A stretch of DNA of 64,000 nt from Cupriavidus necator (GTDB taxonomy: Bacteria > Pseudomonadota > Gammaproteobacteria > Burkholderiales > Burkholderiaceae): positions 310,001 through 374,000 of the forward strand of contig CP074390.1 of assembly GCA_022041995.1 (NCBI GenBank). Reading direction: 5' to 3'. A program made the position numbers and the translations under genes. The notes below the pieces were generated by a model that saw only the letters and a list, made by a program, of their open reading frames with translations, made no database searches and was not told the DNA's origin. Positions 48,846-57,004 of this stretch are shown here, one piece after another; positions within the stretch are counted from its first letter, which is position 1; each line of letters starts with the position of its first letter.

Positions 48846-49046
48846 ATGAAGCGAGTTTTGATCCGCATTCGTCTCGCCATGCTGCGAGAGCAATCGAAGT
48901 GGCTTCATGCCTGGCAGGAATTGCTACCCACCATAGACGCCACCGGACTTTATGCCGAGATGCGCCAAGAGTACGTCAGCGTGACAGCAAAGCTGGTGGA
49001 TTTGCAAAAGAACATCGCGCGGCTTGAGCGCGCACTGAGCCACTAA
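48846..49046 (+). CDS. Small coiled-coil protein
   Basis: 66 aa, helical throughout (MKRVLIRIRLAMLREQSKWLHAWQELL..., VDLQKNIARLERALSH). Ribosome site AAGGAGCC. Next to the radical SAM gene. Function unknown. Confidence 0.5.
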   Translation: MKRVLIRIRLAMLREQSKWLHAWQELLPTIDATGLYAEMRQEYVSVTAKLVDLQKNIARLERALSH

Positions 49047-49056
49047 GGAGCAAAGA

Positions 49057-50022
49057 TTGGAACCTGTTTGGAGCAACGTCCGCCGCATCGCTGACGACGC
49101 CAGCAACGTCTCGAAGTACGTCTTCGAGAAGGCCGATAGCGTGGTCGAGGCCGTGCTGTACCGCTACCCCAATTACGAGACGCGCACTGTTATCTGCTGC
49201 TCGACGCAATCCGGCTGCCCGATCGGCTGCCGCTTCTGCGGCTCCGGCGATTACTTCGTGCGCTCGCTGACCGCGGAGGAGATCGTCGCGCAGCCGGTGC
49301 GCTGCTTAGAGGATACGGGCGTCGACCCCGCCACCATGGGCCGCCTGCAGATCATGTTCATGAGCATGGGCGAGCCGATGCTGAACATGAAGGCGCTGGC
49401 GCCCGCCATCCGCCGCCTGCATGAGTTGTATCCGAACGCTGCCCTCCTGATCTCCACCTCGGCGCCGAGGGTCGACTATCAGTCCGTGATCGACGTGAGC
49501 GTTGACGTGCCGACGGTCGGTCTGCAATTCTCGGTGCACGAGTCCACGGATGCCGCGCGCGACGCACTGATCCCGTTCAAGGCAAAGCTGTCGCTGACGG
49601 AGATTGCCGCGCAGGGTGAGCGCTGGCACGCCGCAACCGGTCGCAAGCCGTTCTTCAACTACTGCGCCCACGATGGCAACTCGTCGCCGGACGATGCTGA
49701 TCGCATCTTTTCTCTGTTCGATCCCCGCATCTGGTGCGCGACCGTCAGCGTGATCTGCGAGCGCCAGGAATGGCTGCCGAAGTCCAACGATCATCAGCGC
49801 AACCTCGCCTCCCACTTCGCATCGAAGATGGTCGAGCGCGGCTATGACACCCGCATGTTCGATCCCGCCGGCCAAGACACCATAGGTGGCGGCTGCGGGC
49901 AGCTGTGGATGACCCAGGAATGGATGCGCAAGAACCCAGAACTGGCCCGCCCGAGCATTGGGAGCGGCAAGCCGATGGTTCATGTTCCGATCCGCCTGAC
50001 CCGCGAGGAGCGAGTGGAATGA
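49057..50022 (+). CDS. RlmN/Cfr-like radical SAM enzyme
   Basis: 321 aa (TTG start). The [4Fe-4S] motif CPIGCRFC (C54, C58, C61) follows STQSG exactly as in RlmN/Cfr. FMSMGEPMLNM is the GEP motif. HESTDAARDALIPF fits the RlmN SLHA region, and GGGCGQLW near the C-terminus supplies the methyl-carrying Cys (C280). The usual N-terminal domain of RlmN is shortened. It may methylate tRNA/rRNA A or another RNA. Being phage-borne beside tRNA-related functions is notable. Confidence 0.8.
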   Translation: MEPVWSNVRRIADDASNVSKYVFEKADSVVEAVLYRYPNYETRTVICCSTQSGCPIGCRFCGSGDYFVRSLTAEEIVAQPVRCLEDTGVDPATMGRLQIMFMSMGEPMLNMKALAPAIRRLHELYPNAALLISTSAPRVDYQSVIDVSVDVPTVGLQFSVHESTDAARDALIPFKAKLSLTEIAAQGERWHAATGRKPFFNYCAHDGNSSPDDADRIFSLFDPRIWCATVSVICERQEWLPKSNDHQRNLASHFASKMVERGYDTRMFDPAGQDTIGGGCGQLWMTQEWMRKNPELARPSIGSGKPMVHVPIRLTREERVE

Positions 50023-50375
50023 AGCCGCTGATCCACGCGCAAATCAGCGTCAAGACTCACGGCGGGAAGATCGAGGACTACCTGCCGATCCACGAGTTCA
50101 TCGACCACTCCAAATCGAGCGTCGCGGACGTGCGCCACCGCGCGATGCTGCACTCGGCCTGGGGTATCTACCTCGTCGGCCAAGTGTTCGGCGAAATCAT
50201 GACCAACTCGGACGGCAAGAAACTCTCCGTCCGTGACATTGCCGAGGAGCATGTCCTGCAAGACCTCGGCTTTATCCCAACGATGCAGGACTGGCTTTCC
50301 AAGATGCCCATTGAGGGCTGGATGAGCGGCACCCGTAAAAAGCGCCGCGTCTTTGACTTTGACCTGGAGGATTGA
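50019..50375 (+). CDS. DUF6915-like phage protein
   Basis: 118 aa. HGGKIEDYLPIHEFIDHSKSSVADVRHRAMLHSAWGIYL, then FGEIMTNSDGKKLSVRDIAEEHVLQDLGFIPT. I associate this with DUF6915. Helical; function unknown. Overlaps the radical SAM gene by 4 bases. Confidence 0.65.
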   Translation: MKPLIHAQISVKTHGGKIEDYLPIHEFIDHSKSSVADVRHRAMLHSAWGIYLVGQVFGEIMTNSDGKKLSVRDIAEEHVLQDLGFIPTMQDWLSKMPIEGWMSGTRKKRRVFDFDLED

Positions 50376-50378
50376 GAA

Positions 50379-50828
50379 ATGAGCAACGTAGTCGAGCAAT
50401 TCAAGGCCGTGGCCGCCCGCAACAATGAGCAGATCGCAAAGCTGCGCGAGGAGAGCGCCGCGCTAATCAAGCCGCTCTTGCAGGACTTCATCAAGCAGAA
50501 CCCCGAAGTTAAGCAGATCAAGTGGGCGCAGTACACACCCTACTTCAATGACGGGGATACCTGCACGTTCGGACTGCACAGCTTCGGCTTCTACTTCGAA
50601 GGCGATGATCTGAGCGAAAGCCGCTATGAGTTCGAGCTGTCGACCTGGCAGGGGTATGACAAGTTCGAGAAGCGCGAGGCCTGCTCACGAGAGACATGGG
50701 ACAACTGCGTCGCGCTGGAGAAGCAACTGAACAGCGTGGGGAGCGAGTTGGAATCCATCTTCGGCGATCACGTAGAGGTGGTCGTGACGCCCGATGGCGT
50801 TGAGGTCGAAGAATACGACCACGACTGA
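50379..50828 (+). CDS. Hypothetical phage protein
   Basis: 149 aa. An N-terminal helix (VVEQFKAVAARNNEQIAKLREESA), a beta-rich middle (KWAQYTPYFNDGDTCTFGLHSFGFYF) and a helical/acidic end. Conserved look, seen in phages of several hosts. Function unknown. Confidence 0.6.
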   Translation: MSNVVEQFKAVAARNNEQIAKLREESAALIKPLLQDFIKQNPEVKQIKWAQYTPYFNDGDTCTFGLHSFGFYFEGDDLSESRYEFELSTWQGYDKFEKREACSRETWDNCVALEKQLNSVGSELESIFGDHVEVVVTPDGVEVEEYDHD

Positions 50829-50830
50829 CC

Positions 50831-50944
50831 ATGCGCCTCAAGTTCCGCGGGCTCAACCCGCTCCGCTGGGGCTTTGGCTTCTGGCGTGCGCCCCGCGGCC
50901 GCGCCGTGCTGGAGCTAGGCCCTGTCGACATCTACCTGAATTAA
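50831..50944 (+). CDS. Short hypothetical protein
   Basis: 37 aa (MRLKFRGLNPLRWGFGFWRAPRG...). Trp/Arg/Gly-rich. Two bases after the previous gene. Proteins with this start occur in other phages. Weak support. Confidence 0.4.
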   Translation: MRLKFRGLNPLRWGFGFWRAPRGRAVLELGPVDIYLN

Positions 50945-50990
50945 TCACCCCGGCGCCAGTGAGGCGCCATCACCATGTAGGAGAAGCACC

Positions 50991-51284
50991 ATGAACTACG
51001 TCAACGCCGCAACCAAAGTCCCCCAAACCACTGATGCCCGCGATGCTGAAATCCCGGCGCGCATCTCCGAGGCTTACGACGAAGTCTCGTTCTTGCACGG
51101 CACGATCGACATGCTCGTTGGCCGGCTTGATGCTGTGTTGCAGCCGCCTAAGGAGAGTCCCGATGTGGCTGCCACTGCTGCGCCGTCTCTGACGCCGCTT
51201 GGCGAGCAACTGCTGACGATCGGCAACCGGACGCGCGACGCGCGCGAGCGACTGCAAGACGTCCTCAACCGCCTGGAAGTCTAA
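50991..51284 (+). CDS. Hypothetical phage protein
   Basis: 97 aa. Two amphipathic helices (RISEAYDEVSFLHGTIDMLVGRLDAVL and LGEQLLTIGNRTRDARERLQDVLNRL) joined by an Ala/Pro linker, resembling a small phage protein with a coiled coil. A good ribosome site (AGGAGAAG) is present. Unknown function. Confidence 0.55.
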   Translation: MNYVNAATKVPQTTDARDAEIPARISEAYDEVSFLHGTIDMLVGRLDAVLQPPKESPDVAATAAPSLTPLGEQLLTIGNRTRDARERLQDVLNRLEV

Positions 51285-51344
51285 CGGTCAGCCGCGCCCG
51301 CCCGGGCGTACCGGGCGCCCTCCACCAATCGTCACAGGAAAGCC

Positions 51345-52184
51345 ATGAGCAACGAAGGATTAATCCCAATGCCGAAATACAAGTGCCACAAGGAAGTTTG
51401 GGCACTGAAGATTGCCGCCATCACGCACGACGATAAGTTTCCCGATGGCGACTACGACGCCGGTGACCGCGAAGAGCCGGGCGCAACGATCACCCCGGAG
51501 GATGCTGGATATGCGCCTTTCCGTGTGAGTGCCGAATACATGCGAAAGCATCGTCCGGAGGTGGGCGGTTTCTTTGTGGTTTACGAGGACGGCTATAGCA
51601 GCTACTCACCAGGCGCTGCCTTTGAATCTGGCTACACCCGAATCGAACCGCCAGCCCGGGCGCACCGGGCAGCCTCCTCCTCCACACCCGAGCCCAACAT
51701 GAACATCGAAATGAAGCAGGCCATCGAGAAGGCCATCACAGAGAACCTTACCGGCGCAATGGCCGGCGAACTGAAGACGTTCCTTGAGCAGGCCGAACAA
51801 ACGAAGGCCGCTCACGAGAAGCTGCAGAAGGACTATGACTACCTGCAAGACGAAAACAAGCAACTCCGCCGGGCAGTCGAACTGCGCCGCAACCTGGACG
51901 GCGAGCGCGAGGACATCAGAAAGCAGCGTGAGGAGCTTGCAGCGCGCGAACTGAAGCTGGCGCATGACACCGCGGCCAATGCCGTTGCCGTGGCCCAGGC
52001 GGAACTGAAGGGCTACCGCGAAGTGACGGACCTGGTGTTCCGCAACATGGCTGTCCACAACAGCATCACGCGCAGTGTAGGCATCCCCGTGGAAGGCGCG
52101 CCCGGCGGCAATGGCTATGTCGGGACTATGGGGATGGTAGTCCAGACCACTGAAACCGAAGCGACCTCCTCCACTCAGGGCTGA
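51345..52184 (+). CDS. Probable fusion of two small phage proteins
   Basis: 279 aa. Residues 1-100 form a known small phage protein type (KYKCHKEVWALKI..., PEVGGFFVVYEDGYSSYSPG). The linker is encoded by sequence that repeats the intergenic spacer at 51298 (CCCGGGCGYACCGGGC). Residues 120-279 start with MNIEMKQAIEKAI and contain a coiled coil. It looks as if the stop between two genes was lost. The second part may also be translated on its own. Confidence 0.55.
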   Translation: MSNEGLIPMPKYKCHKEVWALKIAAITHDDKFPDGDYDAGDREEPGATITPEDAGYAPFRVSAEYMRKHRPEVGGFFVVYEDGYSSYSPGAAFESGYTRIEPPARAHRAASSSTPEPNMNIEMKQAIEKAITENLTGAMAGELKTFLEQAEQTKAAHEKLQKDYDYLQDENKQLRRAVELRRNLDGEREDIRKQREELAARELKLAHDTAANAVAVAQAELKGYREVTDLVFRNMAVHNSITRSVGIPVEGAPGGNGYVGTMGMVVQTTETEATSSTQG

Positions 52185-52187
52185 GCC

Positions 52188-52565
52188 ATGAAAAAGCTCC
52201 TCATCCTCGCCTTCTCACTCTTGCTCGCGGCCTGCGGCCAGACCGACTCACGCGTCGCCAGCCAGAGCCTGGCCACGGCCGCCGACAACTTCGAACTGAA
52301 CCGCCGCATCGTGTTCTACAACGGCATCACCGCCGACTACATCCTCACCATTGAGGGGCTGTGCTCAAAGGATGACACCAGCGAAAGCCGCAAGCTGTCG
52401 ATCACCTGCAAGACCGGCCCGAACACGTTCAAGCGTCACCTGCTGGGCCTGTCGGACAATGTGACCTACTTCGTGGAGCAGTTGGATGCGGCCCCGGCCA
52501 ACGTCTACCGCTACCGCGTGGTGTTCAAGCCATCGACCATCCTGCCGGACGTGGAGATGAAATAA
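52188..52565 (+). CDS. Phage beta-sandwich lipoprotein
   Basis: 125 aa. Signal with lipobox LLAACG (Cys at residue 16), then NRRIVFYNGITADYILTIEGLCS and YRVVFKPSTILPD. This is a recurrent phage-encoded lipoprotein family. Likely an outer or inner membrane lipoprotein expressed during infection or lysogeny, possibly in superinfection exclusion. Function not known. Confidence 0.75.
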   Translation: MKKLLILAFSLLLAACGQTDSRVASQSLATAADNFELNRRIVFYNGITADYILTIEGLCSKDDTSESRKLSITCKTGPNTFKRHLLGLSDNVTYFVEQLDAAPANVYRYRVVFKPSTILPDVEMK

Positions 52566-52566
52566 G

Positions 52567-52938
52567 GTGTTCGATCGATACCACATCAACGAATCGCCAT
52601 CGCACGTATCCGTCAACGTCACGGAGCGCCGTGCGCCGACCGATGAATCGGTGCGCCTGCTGCGTGAGATGGAGCAGACCGCCGAGAAGCGCATCACAGA
52701 CTCGGTCCGCGTCAAGGACCAGCAATTCGAATGCGTCATTCACGAGATGCCGGACTTCATCAATGACCGCACCCGCTACGGCGCTGTGTTCATGCTGAAC
52801 GGCGTCCGCATGACGGCAGAGTACCGAGGCGAGCGCATGGATACCCGCGAGCAGATCGCCATCGGCATCCGCGACGCGGTGGCCACGAAGATTGCAAATG
52901 CGATCGCACCGGCTTTCAACAATCTCCGACTTCGTTAA
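52567..52938 (+). CDS. Hypothetical phage protein
   Basis: 123 aa from a GTG start one base after the previous stop. DESVRLLREMEQTAEKRITDSVRV then beta strands (FECVIHEMPDFINDRTRYGAVFMLNG) and a helix. Seen together with the lipoprotein and the following repeat protein in related phages. Function unknown. Confidence 0.55.
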   Translation: MFDRYHINESPSHVSVNVTERRAPTDESVRLLREMEQTAEKRITDSVRVKDQQFECVIHEMPDFINDRTRYGAVFMLNGVRMTAEYRGERMDTREQIAIGIRDAVATKIANAIAPAFNNLRLR

Positions 52939-52947
52939 GAGGCAATC

Positions 52948-53271
52948 GTGGCAAGCATCAACATCAATGGCAATATCGTCTCCGGCCGCAGCATCACCAT
53001 CACCAACGGTCGCGTCACCGTGGACGGCAAGGACGTAACGCCTGACGGCAAGGCCATCTCCATTGAGGTCCAAGGGAACATCGATTCGATCAACGCAGAC
53101 GCCTGCGATCGCATCGCGGTGACCGGCTCTGCGGGCTCTGTGAAGACCATGTCTGGCGACATTCGCTGCGGCGACGTTAGCGGCTCGGTGCAGTCGATGT
53201 CGGGCGACGTGACCTGCGGTGCTGTAGCGGGCTCGGTTAGCTCGATGTCTGGTGATATTCGGAGGGGATGA
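52948..53271 (+). CDS. Repeat protein, beta-solenoid-like
   Basis: 107 aa (GTG start). The second half repeats GSVKTMSGDI / GSVQSMSGDV / GSVSSMSGDI with CG steps between, giving a short right-handed beta-solenoid. The N-terminal half reads NGNIVSGRSITITNGRVTVDG. Similar to the DUF4097-type or bactofilin-like repeat. Function unknown. Confidence 0.55.
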   Translation: MASININGNIVSGRSITITNGRVTVDGKDVTPDGKAISIEVQGNIDSINADACDRIAVTGSAGSVKTMSGDIRCGDVSGSVQSMSGDVTCGAVAGSVSSMSGDIRRG

Positions 53272-53274
53272 GAC

Positions 53275-54138
53275 GTGACTGAGAACAATGAATTGCAGGC
53301 AGAGCGCGAGGCATTTGAGGCGTGGCGGAATAAACACCACGACAATGGCGCTGATATTGATTTTGAACTGTACGGCCCTTGGCTCGCATGGCAAGCCCGC
53401 GCCCTGCTTGCCACCCCGACCGCAGCCAGCGAAGACATCAACCCCGTGGAACTGATCGGCGCCGAGTTCAAGAAGTGCCACGCCTCCGAGGCGCACCCGC
53501 GCGACGTGGATATGTTGCTGGAAGCGCTGAACTGCACGCTCCAGGAGCACGGATTCCAGGTGGTTGAGCTGGAGGATGAGGCCGAGACGCAATGCCATGT
53601 CCCGGAGGGGTGGAAGCTGGTGCCGGTGGTGCCGACGAACGCCATGATGGTGGCGCTCGCCCGGAGCGAGTGGCCTGCCGATTCGGAGGCCGGCAAGCGG
53701 CAGCAGATGCAGTACAGCATCCCTCTCCCCGACAGGGATAACGACCCCCGCGCTATCTCGCCGGTCTGCGAAATTGAGTGCGCTGTTGGCAAGTATCAGC
53801 GTATGCTCGCCGCCGCACCCACGCCGCCCGCTGCCAGCGCAGACGATGCGTGCGAGCCACTGACCTTCACCGTCGATGGCGTGACGATGAGTCAGTTGGA
53901 ATACATCGAATGGCTCCATGCTGAGTTGGATAAATCAAGAGAGGCGCAGCAGGATGCCCAGCGACTGAGGAATCTGATTGATCGCGGCTGGCAATTGATC
54001 AGTTGCGCTTGCGAGGTTGGGCCTCCGCTGAAGTGGACAGTCTGCGGAGAAGGCGCTCCCCTGCGGGGCTGGTTCTCAACTCAGCGCGCCGCTATCGACG
54101 CCGCCCTGCGCGCCAGCAAGGAGAGCGACAATGGCTGA
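53275..54138 (+). CDS. Ea22/Ead-like mosaic protein
   Basis: 287 aa from a GTG. AFEAWRNKHHDNGADIDFELYGPWLAWQARAL is the Ea22-like repeat. The middle VPEGWKLVPVVPTNAMMVAL is another widespread accessory module. The end (LDKSREAQQDAQRLRNLID and IDAALRAS) is again typical. Function unknown; modular as in the other Ea22-like genes of the window. Confidence 0.6.
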   Translation: MTENNELQAEREAFEAWRNKHHDNGADIDFELYGPWLAWQARALLATPTAASEDINPVELIGAEFKKCHASEAHPRDVDMLLEALNCTLQEHGFQVVELEDEAETQCHVPEGWKLVPVVPTNAMMVALARSEWPADSEAGKRQQMQYSIPLPDRDNDPRAISPVCEIECAVGKYQRMLAAAPTPPAASADDACEPLTFTVDGVTMSQLEYIEWLHAELDKSREAQQDAQRLRNLIDRGWQLISCACEVGPPLKWTVCGEGAPLRGWFSTQRAAIDAALRASKESDNG

Positions 54139-54712
54139 GAAGCTTGACCTGGAGGCGCTGGAGAAGTTGGCGAGCGCCGCCCATCAGCATGGCGAGAACA
54201 TCGGCGAGCCTGAGTGGTATCCGGCTGGTGACGGGGACATCTGGATCGCGGATAGCAACCCTGAGTCACCTTATGTGCGCGCCATGTCGCCCGAGACGAC
54301 GCTCGCCCTGATCGCCTGCATCCGCGAGCAGGACGCTGCCCTAAAGCGACAGGCCGCGTCCGCTCGCTTGGGCATGGACGCGGCCAAGGCCGCGGCAGCC
54401 GTGTACTACCGGCTCGGCGCGCAGGCGCTAGACGAAGCAGGCCGCCTCGCTGCGCAAACCTCTTTCGCGGAACTGGAATCGCAGCGCTCTGCCAATGCGA
54501 TCCTGACAGCGGAGAACGAGCGGCTGTCGAAGGACGCCGAGCGCCTCGACTGGCTTGACCAAGTGAATCGCGCAACGAATGAGCGCAATGACACCACCTA
54601 CGGCTGGAGGTTCGATATCAACCACAACCGCGCAGCGCTGATGGATCACAACTTGCCGGCGCTGTCCGTGCGCCAAGCAATCGATGCCGCCAAGGAGGTG
54701 AGTAATGGCTGA
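54131..54712 (+). CDS. Ea22-like phage protein
   Basis: 193 aa. Start MAEKLDLEALEKLASAAHQHGENIGEPEWYPAGDG..., a frequent Ea22 module, then a long coiled coil and the LDQVNRATNERND...QAIDAAKEV end. Overlaps both neighbours by 8 bases. Function unknown. Confidence 0.6.
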   Translation: MAEKLDLEALEKLASAAHQHGENIGEPEWYPAGDGDIWIADSNPESPYVRAMSPETTLALIACIREQDAALKRQAASARLGMDAAKAAAAVYYRLGAQALDEAGRLAAQTSFAELESQRSANAILTAENERLSKDAERLDWLDQVNRATNERNDTTYGWRFDINHNRAALMDHNLPALSVRQAIDAAKEVSNG

Positions 54713-55241
54713 ACCCGCCGATGGAAGTTGGTATTGGGTGCTGTACGAATGTTGGGGTGACGATGCCAAGTGGGTTCCGGCCCAGCGCCAGCGCAACCAC
54801 TGGAACTCTGCAGAGTTCAGAGGCATCCCCCTGCATCAGGTGAAGGTCGGCCCGGAGCTTACCTACGCTGAGCCGGCAATCGCGCCGCCGGAGTCGAGGT
54901 ACGACGAAGACGGATTGCGCCGCCTGGTGGTAGAGGAAGAACGTGCGCACCGCCAGCGGATGGCGCCCTTTTACAAGGCGCTCGCCAACTACGCGGCACT
55001 GCGGCCGTCGCTTCCCCTCATATCGACGGCAATGATCGCCGACGCAACTATCCGGAGGGATATGGCGGCGTGGAATCCCGTGACCGGCTTCGCCTCCGCT
55101 ACCGCCACCGAGGAGCGCGACGGCTACGCCTGCGTCTTCTGCGCCCGCGTGCTGCCGCGCTCACCCGAGGGCGTGATTGTCCATGACAGCGTGCCTCACC
55201 CGGTGGGCCACACCTATGACGAAGAAAGGAATCCTCAATGA
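54705..55241 (+). CDS. Hypothetical phage protein with zinc-ribbon end
   Basis: 178 aa. SWYWVLYECWGDDAKWVPAQ start, central LRRLVVEEERAHRQRMAPFY helix and a C-terminal CVFCARVLPR with His residues (HDSVPHPVGH) giving a possible zinc site. Function unknown. Confidence 0.5.
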   Translation: MAEPADGSWYWVLYECWGDDAKWVPAQRQRNHWNSAEFRGIPLHQVKVGPELTYAEPAIAPPESRYDEDGLRRLVVEEERAHRQRMAPFYKALANYAALRPSLPLISTAMIADATIRRDMAAWNPVTGFASATATEERDGYACVFCARVLPRSPEGVIVHDSVPHPVGHTYDEERNPQ

Positions 55242-55621
55242 CAGCGGTATCTGACCTCTCCGGCGCCCTGCTGGACCTGTATGTAGCCAAGGCCGAAGGC
55301 CTGGAATTCCCCGAGATCCACGGCGAAGGGGACGAGGCTGTGGTCGTCTACCTGCACCACGAAATCCCGGACGATGATGGGCAGTGGCGGCATTTCATGC
55401 CGTCGATCTCGTGGGCTGATGCGGGGCCGCTGATTGACAAGTATCACGTCGCCGTCATGCGTAACCGTGATGGATCTTGGGATGCGTACACCGAAGGCAG
55501 GTGCTTGCATTTTGGGCCAGAGGGCAAAGCTGAGGCATTGGGCGAGACGGTGCAAATCGCCGTCTGCCGAGCCGTCGTGGCGCATGTGTTTGGCAAGGAG
55601 GTGCTCGATGCTGGCGTCTGA
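55238..55621 (+). CDS. NinX-like protein (DUF2591), copy 1
   Basis: 127 aa. VSDLSGALLDLYVAKAEG, then SWADAGPLIDKYHVAVMR and GETVQIAVCRAVVAHVFG form the DUF2591/NinX pattern known from lambdoid phages. Overlaps copy 2 by 14 bases. Function of NinX is unknown. Confidence 0.75.
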   Translation: MTAVSDLSGALLDLYVAKAEGLEFPEIHGEGDEAVVVYLHHEIPDDDGQWRHFMPSISWADAGPLIDKYHVAVMRNRDGSWDAYTEGRCLHFGPEGKAEALGETVQIAVCRAVVAHVFGKEVLDAGV

Positions 55622-55964
55622 TCTGGAGGGCGCACTACTCGACTACTGGGTGGCGCGGGCCGAGGGAATCGAGCATCCGCCGTACCTTCGTGCAATGGCT
55701 CCGGGGTGCGTGCTCGTGCCGCGCGAGACGGAATCCGATGGGGCGCTGTGCCGGGACTGGGTAGCCTACCAGCCGTCGCTGGACTGGGCCGTGGGCGGCC
55801 CGATCCTCGATCGCGAGCGGATCGGCGTGATGCCTCGCAATGGCGAGTGGGCGGCATGGTCCAGCGGAGAGATGGACCCGAATGGAGCCGGGGAGACTGC
55901 GCTCATTGCCGGCATGCGGGCGTATGTGTCAAGTCGATTTGGCAAGGAGGTTTCTGACCTATGA
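55608..55964 (+). CDS. NinX-like protein (DUF2591), copy 2
   Basis: 118 aa. SDLEGALLDYWVARAEG, SLDWAVGGPILDRERIGVM and GETALIAGMRAYVSSRFG: the same family as the gene just before but diverged, so an old tandem duplication. Role unknown. Confidence 0.75.
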   Translation: MLASDLEGALLDYWVARAEGIEHPPYLRAMAPGCVLVPRETESDGALCRDWVAYQPSLDWAVGGPILDRERIGVMPRNGEWAAWSSGEMDPNGAGETALIAGMRAYVSSRFGKEVSDL

Positions 55965-56251
55965 CGATCTACCTGTTCCGTGGCATCACCCACGCACCGC
56001 CGGCTCGCCGGCTGGTCTTCCTGACTGAGTTCAACCGCACGGCGTGGTCCATCGAGGTCTGGTGGCAAGTCGGAAAGCCATTCGAGGAACTGGTGACGTC
56101 CGAGGTGCAAGCCCGGTATCGCGTCTTTGGCCTGCTGGGCATCCGCCGCCGCGAGCGCCGCGTCATCGACGTCAATGAGGCGCGGCGCATGGTGAATGCG
56201 GCGGCCCGGCAGGACTTCAAGGACGCATTCGATGAAGTCACCCAGGAATGA
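55961..56251 (+). CDS. Hypothetical phage protein
   Basis: 96 aa. Beta-rich first half (MTIYLFRGITHAPPARRLVFLTEF, TAWSIEVWWQVG), then a basic helix and VNEARRMVNAAARQDF. Overlaps NinX copy 2 by 4 bases. Function unknown. Confidence 0.5.
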   Translation: MTIYLFRGITHAPPARRLVFLTEFNRTAWSIEVWWQVGKPFEELVTSEVQARYRVFGLLGIRRRERRVIDVNEARRMVNAAARQDFKDAFDEVTQE

Positions 56252-56271
56252 GAGCGGGAGGCGCGCGACCG

Positions 56272-56676
56272 ATGTCGACAACTAACGCCGAACGCAGGTT
56301 CGAGCCCCAAGCGTTCGCCTCACGCGGCGCCGACTTGCCGCGCAAGCATGACTCCGTGCGCTCGGATTTCTACTTTCAGCACATGGCCGCTGGATGGCGC
56401 AGCGAGGAGATTCACGAGCGCTATCGTGACTGGGCCGAAGGCGTTCTCCCACTTGATGTTTGCTTGACGCCAAGCGAGACGGAAGCGGCGCGCTATCGAG
56501 ATGCTGCATTGCAAAGCAAGCGCGAGAGTGGGCGTCGGTCTCTGTTGGAGCGAATTGAGTCGATTGCGATGGCCGATGAGTTTGGCGACCTGATTGAAGC
56601 GGAGGATCGGCGCGCGTACCTCAATCTTGCCGCCTGGGCCCTTGAGGGAATTGGCGGCCTCATGGGTGAATGGTGA
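56272..56676 (+). CDS. Hypothetical phage protein
   Basis: 134 aa from ATG at 56272 with GGGAGG upstream (a start at 56248 is also possible). Basic N-half (FYFQHMAAGWRSEEIHERYRDWAEGV), helical C-half. Last accessory gene before the excisionase promoter. Function unknown. Confidence 0.5.
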   Translation: MSTTNAERRFEPQAFASRGADLPRKHDSVRSDFYFQHMAAGWRSEEIHERYRDWAEGVLPLDVCLTPSETEAARYRDAALQSKRESGRRSLLERIESIAMADEFGDLIEAEDRRAYLNLAAWALEGIGGLMGEW

Positions 56677-56705
56677 TAAGTTTTCCTTGCTGCTGATAAG
56701 TTTTT
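56676..56705 (+). promoter_or_regulatory. Operator/promoter of the excisionase gene
   Basis: ATAAGTTTTCCTTGC (56676-56690) and GATAAGTTTTT (56695-56705), the recurrent two-box element, 39 bases before the AlpA-like gene. It would put excision under the same repressor as the other early operons. Confidence 0.65.
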
Positions 56706-56743
56706 GGTGTTTAATCGCTTCATTCATCAAGCGGCGAAACACC

Positions 56744-57004
56744 ATGACTGACCCTCAAATCAGGCGGACGATCCGGCGCGAGGAACTGCGTCAGATTGTC
56801 CCGCTCTCGGACTCCACCGTCTACGAGATGGAGGCCAAGGGGAAATTCCCCAAGCGCTTTGCCCTGACGCCGCGCTGCGTCGTCTGGTACCTGGACGAGG
56901 TGCTGCAGTGGGTGGAGGCCCGCCGGACAGGTGAGGTTGCTGTGCAGGCTGTCACGCCGCCGAAGCCCAAGCGCAAACGCGCGCTCGAAGCTATGCCGGC
57001 GTAA
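56744..57004 (+). CDS. AlpA-like excisionase / regulator
   Basis: 86 aa. RRTIRREELRQIVPLSDSTVYEMEAKGKFPKRFAL is the AlpA winged-helix pattern, then WYLDEVLQWVEARR. It ends with a basic tail. AlpA-type proteins act as excisionases or as activators of integrase. It converges on and overlaps the integrase gene by 14 bases. Confidence 0.8.
   Translation: MTDPQIRRTIRREELRQIVPLSDSTVYEMEAKGKFPKRFALTPRCVVWYLDEVLQWVEARRTGEVAVQAVTPPKPKRKRALEAMPA

Noticed and set aside
52525..53919. 464-codon minus-strand frame over the lipoprotein region
   Set aside because: Opposite to four tightly packed genes with proper starts; composition typical of antisense frames.
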